From Lachnospiraceae bacterium UBA3826 (GTDB taxonomy: Bacteria; Bacillota; Clostridia; Lachnospirales; Lachnospiraceae): a stretch of DNA of 28,376 nt. The translations under genes were made by a program, and so were the position numbers. Below, one piece after another: positions 24,740 to 28,376 of the stretch (position 1 is the first letter of the stretch; each line of letters begins with the position of its first letter). The stretch lies in the NCBI GenBank assembly GCA_002393095.1, contig DGII01000026.1, positions 1 through 28,376 of the forward strand, in the 5' to 3' direction. A model generated the notes under the pieces. It was not told the origin of the DNA and made no database searches. It worked only from the letters and a program-made list of their open reading frames with translations.

Positions 24740-26245
24740 CTAGTCCTCACTGTATGTCTTAAGGAAGATATCTCTGGCTATTACATATATGTCCGAGGGA
24801 TCATCTGCTCTGACAGCCAGATAGTCACCTTCTGTTCCCAGATAGTACTTATCCGGGTCCCACATGGTGAATATCTTGACACGATGATCAAGCTCTCTTG
24901 CATATATGCCCGCCCCGCCTGTTGCTACGCATGTATCGGCGAAGGGCAAGAGGCTTATCCTTTCACCGGTCTGGATATTGGTGACCTTGGGAGAATAGTC
25001 GGAAGGATATACATATTCATCATCCGACAGTCTGTATCCGGCATTAAACTTATCTCTGCCTGTGGGATATATCTCACCATCCACTCCTATGATTATGACA
25101 AGATTGTCATCTATCGTGACATCCACATCTCCCTCAAGCGTTCTGATCATTATCTCAGTTCCAACAGGTGCAAGCTCCTGTCCGATCACATATCCTACCG
25201 TTACCTCATGCTTGGTGTAATGCTTAAGCTTCGATATATCCTCCATATGCTCACCCGCATAGATGATCTGTGTGTTATCGAAGTAAGAGCACATCCTGTC
25301 ATCTAAGAATCGTCTGATCTCATCGCTCTCATAGACTATGCCACCCTGTATCAGCAGATCCTTCTTAAGCAGCCCGCCTGCCTTGACCAGATGACCGCCG
25401 CCACCGCCAAAGCCTTGTGTTATATAAGCTGCAAGCTCACTTGCCTTAACCTCCTTGATACAGCTCCTTACCGATATCTTGATACCAAAATCAAGAAGAC
25501 TGTATACCAGACAGCAATTAACACTGTCCACCTCAAGCAACATATCACTTATGATACCGAGAATATTGGGATCACAGGGCTTGGCTTCTACAAGAGCATA
25601 GCTCTTACTCTCATTATAATGAGCATGCTTCAGAGCGTCTCCCGCTATCACAAGCTCTTCTCTTGATATATTGGAATTCTTGAAAAGAATGATATCTGTA
25701 TGTCTTGGCTTGGCTATATCCCGTAAATCCTTATCAGAAGGATGAGATACTTCAGCAAAACCACCCGTATCAGTCATAAGACCGTAGTACAGAGCTGTGG
25801 CCAAGTCGGTATCCTCATTGATATCGATACCCTCCTGTAATAAAAGCTCATACATTACAGTAGCACAGGAGCCGTAATTGCTCCTTACCTCGGATAACGA
25901 TGGTAAAGGTCCCGATACCTGATGATGATCTATCACTGCAATCGTATCCGCCTCGAATCTCGTAACATTACTCTCACCATACTGACAATCCACGGTTATG
26001 AGCAGCTCCGGCTTATCAAGCCTGGTCGTATACTCAGCCTCTATATTGAGATTATCCTTCATCAACACCAGATTGCTCTTACTTACGGGAGCTCTTCCGC
26101 CGTAGATAAATCTTGCCTTTTTTCCCTGTCTGGTAAAATACCACTTAAGCGCATAACCACTGGCCAGCGCATCCGCATCCGGATTGTCGTGACACTGTAT
26201 GACTATATCGTTAAATCTGTTGAAGTCTCGCAGAGCTAATGACAT
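24740..26245 (-). CDS. DHH-family phosphoesterase with C-terminal extension
   Basis: Predicted manganese-dependent phosphodiesterase for short oligonucleotides or cyclic dinucleotides (NrnA/GdpP superfamily). The DHH domain has CHDNPDADALASG (residues 18-30), LITVDCQYGE, VIDHHQVSG and LMTDTGGF. DHHA1 has FGGGGGHLVKAGG near residue 280. NrnA-like proteins end near 330; here about 170 more residues follow, ending in LGTEGDYLAVRADD and VIARDIFLKTY, which resemble the PGDYG family. AGGAG 5 bases before the ATG. First gene of the VWA-MoxR-LRR-TIR operon, and only 40 bases after cysK, so cysK may share the transcript. Substrate unknown. Confidence 0.85.
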   Translation of the reverse strand: MSLALRDFNRFNDIVIQCHDNPDADALASGYALKWYFTRQGKKARFIYGGRAPVSKSNLVLMKDNLNIEAEYTTRLDKPELLITVDCQYGESNVTRFEADTIAVIDHHQVSGPLPSLSEVRSNYGSCATVMYELLLQEGIDINEDTDLATALYYGLMTDTGGFAEVSHPSDKDLRDIAKPRHTDIILFKNSNISREELVIAGDALKHAHYNESKSYALVEAKPCDPNILGIISDMLLEVDSVNCCLVYSLLDFGIKISVRSCIKEVKASELAAYITQGFGGGGGHLVKAGGLLKKDLLIQGGIVYESDEIRRFLDDRMCSYFDNTQIIYAGEHMEDISKLKHYTKHEVTVGYVIGQELAPVGTEIMIRTLEGDVDVTIDDNLVIIIGVDGEIYPTGRDKFNAGYRLSDDEYVYPSDYSPKVTNIQTGERISLLPFADTCVATGGAGIYARELDHRVKIFTMWDPDKYYLGTEGDYLAVRADDPSDIYVIARDIFLKTYSED

Positions 26246-26285
26246 ATATCTCTCCTTTCACAATACTTCTCCTACATATGGATAA

Positions 26286-27221
26286 CTAATCCTGTTCAAA
26301 AAGCTGTGTACTGAAGTATCTCTCACCTGTATCCGGCAGTACCGTCACCACCGTCTTACCCTTACCAAGCTTTTTTGCAAGTCTTAAGGCCGCAGTTACG
26401 TTAGTTCCCGATGATATCCCGCATAGTATCCCCTCACATCTGATCAGCTTCTTAGAGGTCTCTATGGCATCCTCATCCGTCACTATATCTATGTGAGAAT
26501 AGATATTCGTATTGAGATTATCAGGTATGATACCGTCACCTATGCCCATCTGCAGGTGAGTCCCTATACTTCCGCCTGAGAGTATAGCGGCATTCTCAGG
26601 TTCCACTGCCCATATCTCTATATCCGGATACTGATTCTTAAGTGTCTCGCCTATGCCGGATATGGTTCCTCCTGTTCCGATACCTGAGCAGAATCCGTCA
26701 ATCTTCTTGCCTACCTGCTCTAATATCTCAAGCGCCGTGTGATACTTGTGTACCAGTGGATTGTCCTTATTGGTGAACTGCTGCGGCACCCAGACACGCG
26801 GGTCTTTCTGCTCCATATCCAGAGCTGTCTTAAGACATTCGTCCATACACTTGCCTATATCTCCGGCATCATGTATGAGTACAAGCTCCGCACCGTATCC
26901 TTTGATCAGCTTCCTTCTCTCTTCGGATACTGAATCCGGCATGATTATCCTTACATGGTATCCCTTGACTGCCCCTATAAGTGCAAGACCTATACCCTGA
27001 TTGCCGCTGGTAGGCTCGACAATTATGGTATCAGGCTTAATGATGCCTCTCTTCTCAGCCTCCGTGATCATATTGTAGGCTGTCCTTGTCTTGATCGAAC
27101 CGCCTATGTTCACACCCTCGTATTTGACCAGAACCTCTGCGGAGTCCTCCGGAACCATCTTGGATGAGAGTCTTATTATGGGCGTATGTCCTATTGCTTC
27201 TAATACATTGGAGTAGATCAT
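26286..27221 (-). CDS. cysK: Cysteine synthase (O-acetylserine sulphhydrylase)
   Basis: PLP enzyme making cysteine from O-acetylserine and sulphide. 311 residues, typical. The PLP lysine is in VNIGGSIKTRTA (near residue 43); canonical is PGGSVKDR. The substrate loop reads TSGNQGIGL rather than TSGNTGIGL. The phosphate loop GTGGTISGIG near 178 and the C-terminal LPDTGERYFST are standard. These two changes fit a divergent OASS subfamily rather than a broken gene. Ribosome site AGGAA; -10 TATAAT at 27240-27245 with a poor -35. It precedes the DHH-to-TIR operon by 40 bases without a terminator. Confidence 0.88.
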   Translation of the reverse strand: MIYSNVLEAIGHTPIIRLSSKMVPEDSAEVLVKYEGVNIGGSIKTRTAYNMITEAEKRGIIKPDTIIVEPTSGNQGIGLALIGAVKGYHVRIIMPDSVSEERRKLIKGYGAELVLIHDAGDIGKCMDECLKTALDMEQKDPRVWVPQQFTNKDNPLVHKYHTALEILEQVGKKIDGFCSGIGTGGTISGIGETLKNQYPDIEIWAVEPENAAILSGGSIGTHLQMGIGDGIIPDNLNTNIYSHIDIVTDEDAIETSKKLIRCEGILCGISSGTNVTAALRLAKKLGKGKTVVTVLPDTGERYFSTQLFEQD

Positions 27222-27239
27222 TTCTCATTCCTTCCTGTT

Positions 27240-27245
27240 ATTATA
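27240..27245 (-). promoter_or_regulatory. Possible -10 box of cysK
   Basis: Minus-strand TATAAT (27240-27245) 18 bases above the cysK ATG; -35 not convincing. Confidence 0.4.
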
Positions 27246-27309
27246 TTTATTCTTACAACAAACTGACCTTGCTGTCATATATGGTATGTTAATCGCTGTT
27301 GATACAGTA

Positions 27310-27960
27310 TCACTTCCTGACTACCGGGAATTCGAAATATGTATCAGGGTACGGCTCATCCTTCAGGGTAAAATGCCACCACTCACAGTCTATCGGCAAG
27401 AATCCGTTCTGCAGCATCATATCCCTAAGCAGCATCCTGTTGGAATATTGCTCTTCGGTGATTCCCTTATAATCCGGATGCGAGACCTCACTGAAGAAGT
27501 CAAAGGGGCTCCCCATATCAACTTCCTTACCTGTCTTCATGTAAAGAAGTGTCAGGTCGATGGTGCTTCCTCTGCTGTGGCTTGATTTGCCTGCTATATA
27601 CCCCTTCTTAAAAAGCTCCTGCTTCTCAAGCTCCGGATAGAAGAATGGCTTCATCCTCTGGTCGAGGTCCTCTACGCCCCAGAGTACGAAGTGCCTGACC
27701 GCACACGCCGGTCTGTATGCATCGAATACCTTGAGTCGATATCCCATTACGCTCGCTCGATTGGCAACAGCCTTAAGCGCTCTTGCTGCCTCTATAGTAG
27801 CTAACGCACACGGCTCCTCATATCCGTCTATCCTGTCTCCTATGAAATTATATGTTGAAAAGTAACGTATCTCCTGTATGATGGACGGAACATAATCCGA
27901 CAAAAGCACAAATCCCGATGAATCGTTAGTCACCATATCCTTATATTTATCTTCGCTCAT
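27310..27960 (-). CDS. D-alanyl-D-alanine dipeptidase (VanX/DdpX family, M15D)
   Basis: Zinc dipeptidase that cleaves D-Ala-D-Ala, for wall turnover or glycopeptide resistance. The zinc site is SSHSRGSTIDLTL (His, Asp) and the catalytic EWWHF near residue 193. The conserved KVFDAYRPACAVRHF, IRYFSTYNFIGDRIDGY and FDFFSEVSHP segments are also present. Cytoplasmic, 216 residues. An alternative ATG at 27936 has a better ribosome site (AAGGAT) and would remove 8 residues. No vanH, vanA, vanR or vanS is nearby, so this is probably a housekeeping enzyme. Extended -10 promoter at 28083-28091. Confidence 0.9.
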   Translation of the reverse strand: MSEDKYKDMVTNDSSGFVLLSDYVPSIIQEIRYFSTYNFIGDRIDGYEEPCALATIEAARALKAVANRASVMGYRLKVFDAYRPACAVRHFVLWGVEDLDQRMKPFFYPELEKQELFKKGYIAGKSSHSRGSTIDLTLLYMKTGKEVDMGSPFDFFSEVSHPDYKGITEEQYSNRMLLRDMMLQNGFLPIDCEWWHFTLKDEPYPDTYFEFPVVRK

Positions 27961-28082
27961 CTTCTCTTATACACCCATCCGCTTACGCTTATCTCCATGT
28001 GCGGCACTGTGCATGACACTAAGCCGAATATCATATCCTCCATCACTTCAGCCTCTCTGCCAGGATGTACACATGTACTGGA

Positions 28083-28091
28083 ATTATAGCA
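28083..28091 (-). promoter_or_regulatory. Extended -10 promoter of the dipeptidase gene
   Basis: Minus-strand TGCTATAAT (hexamer 28083-28088) about 120 bases above the start; the -35 is poor. Upstream, ATTGACA and TGTCAAT (28125-28131 and 28135-28141) form a palindrome containing a consensus -35 core, with a possible -10 (TACCAT) 18 bases on. Confidence 0.5.
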
Positions 28092-28156
28092 TAAATCGAG
28101 CCTGTTTCATATGGTATTCCCTATATTGACAGAATGTCAATTGCAAGGATGAGGAT

Positions 28157-28195
28157 AAAAAAAACTCGGAAAAGCTTAATAATAGCTATTCCGAG
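28157..28195 (-). terminator. Intrinsic terminator after tRNA-Cys
   Basis: Arms CTCGGAAAAGCT (28165-28176) and AGCTATTCCGAG (28184-28195) pair with one A/A mismatch around a 7-base loop. On the minus strand eight T residues follow (28157-28164). Confidence 0.92.
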
Positions 28196-28207
28196 ATTTT
28201 AATGACG

Positions 28208-28278
28208 AGGTGACTGCCGGATTTGAACCGGCGATCAGGGAGTTGCAGTCCCACGCCTTACCACTTGGCTAAGTCACC
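28208..28278 (-). tRNA. tRNA-Cys (GCA)
   Basis: A 71-base cloverleaf on the minus strand. The acceptor stem is GGTGACT/AGTCACC with discriminator T, the D arm is AGCCAAGTGGTAAGGC, and the anticodon arm is GGGACTGCAACTCCC with GCA in the loop. The T arm has GCCGG-TTCAAAT-CCGGC. CCA is not encoded. Followed by a strong terminator and preceded by a tRNA-Glu, so both are probably in one transcript. Confidence 0.95.
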
Positions 28279-28332
28279 AAATACTTACTATCTGTGAAAT
28301 TCCCTGCGTAAGCAGTTGGAATTCCAATTGTA

Positions 28333-28376
28333 TGACTCCGACGGGAATTGAACCCGTGTTACCGCCGTGAAAGGGC
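28333..28376 (-). tRNA. tRNA-Glu (TTC), 3' part only
   Basis: Minus strand, cut by the window edge. The anticodon arm's CCTTTCACGG has TTC in the loop. The T arm is ACGGG-TTCAATT-CCCGT, followed by CGGAGTC and discriminator A. The 5' half lies outside the window. 54 bases separate it from tRNA-Cys. Confidence 0.9.

Noticed and set aside
27310..27960. Part of a vancomycin resistance cluster
   Set aside because: Only a VanX-type dipeptidase is present; no vanH, vanA, vanR or vanS neighbours.

Overview
The window looks like a chromosomal segment of a Gram-positive, low-to-mid GC Clostridia, most likely a Lachnospiraceae-type gut or rumen anaerobe. The reasons are the gdpP-rplI-dnaB and rpsF-ssb-rpsR gene orders, GGAGG-type ribosome binding sites, and a set of signalling proteins (GAF/HD-GYP, CHASE2 cyclase, TIR-propeller, MoxR/VWA) common in that group. 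I could not run a search, so the family-level placement is inference. Almost everything is on the minus strand; only bioY, a DUF1284 gene and birA are on plus.

Reading from left to right: positions 1-273 are the 5' part of a group II intron (minus strand) inserted just past the dnaB terminator. Then comes gdpP-rplI-dnaB (341-4185). The 380-base gap above gdpP is filled by a strictly phased array of short inverted motifs, RTCCTA and TAGGAC, spaced alternately 24 and 29 bases, period 53, over 4289-4588. It is not a recognised element and is the most unusual thing in the window. Next are a RACo-type ASKHA ATPase, the rpsF-ssb-rpsR operon, a 132-base near-perfect palindrome, and an anchored FecR-domain protein with a compositionally odd tail.

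Positions 9066-14078 hold a signalling cluster: sirtuin, CHASE2-adenylate cyclase, a TIM-barrel epimerase-like protein and a GAF/HD-GYP protein. They are followed by a PlsC-like acyltransferase and tcdA. The plus-strand unit bioY-DUF1284-birA (16027-17912) has a BirA-type operator over its -35 box, but its BirA lacks the usual catalytic lysine motif and the C-terminal domain.

Positions 17957-26245 form a tight five-gene minus-strand operon: DHH phosphoesterase, VWA protein, MoxR ATPase, LRR protein and a large TIR-transmembrane-propeller protein. This layout resembles NTP-dependent conflict or surveillance systems and may be a signalling or defence module. It is preceded by cysK, a VanX-type dipeptidase and a tRNA-Cys/tRNA-Glu pair at the right edge. 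Several genes handle nucleotide second messengers or NAD: GdpP (c-di-AMP), HD-GYP (c-di-GMP), the cyclase (cAMP), the sirtuin and TIR (NAD), and a second DHH enzyme.
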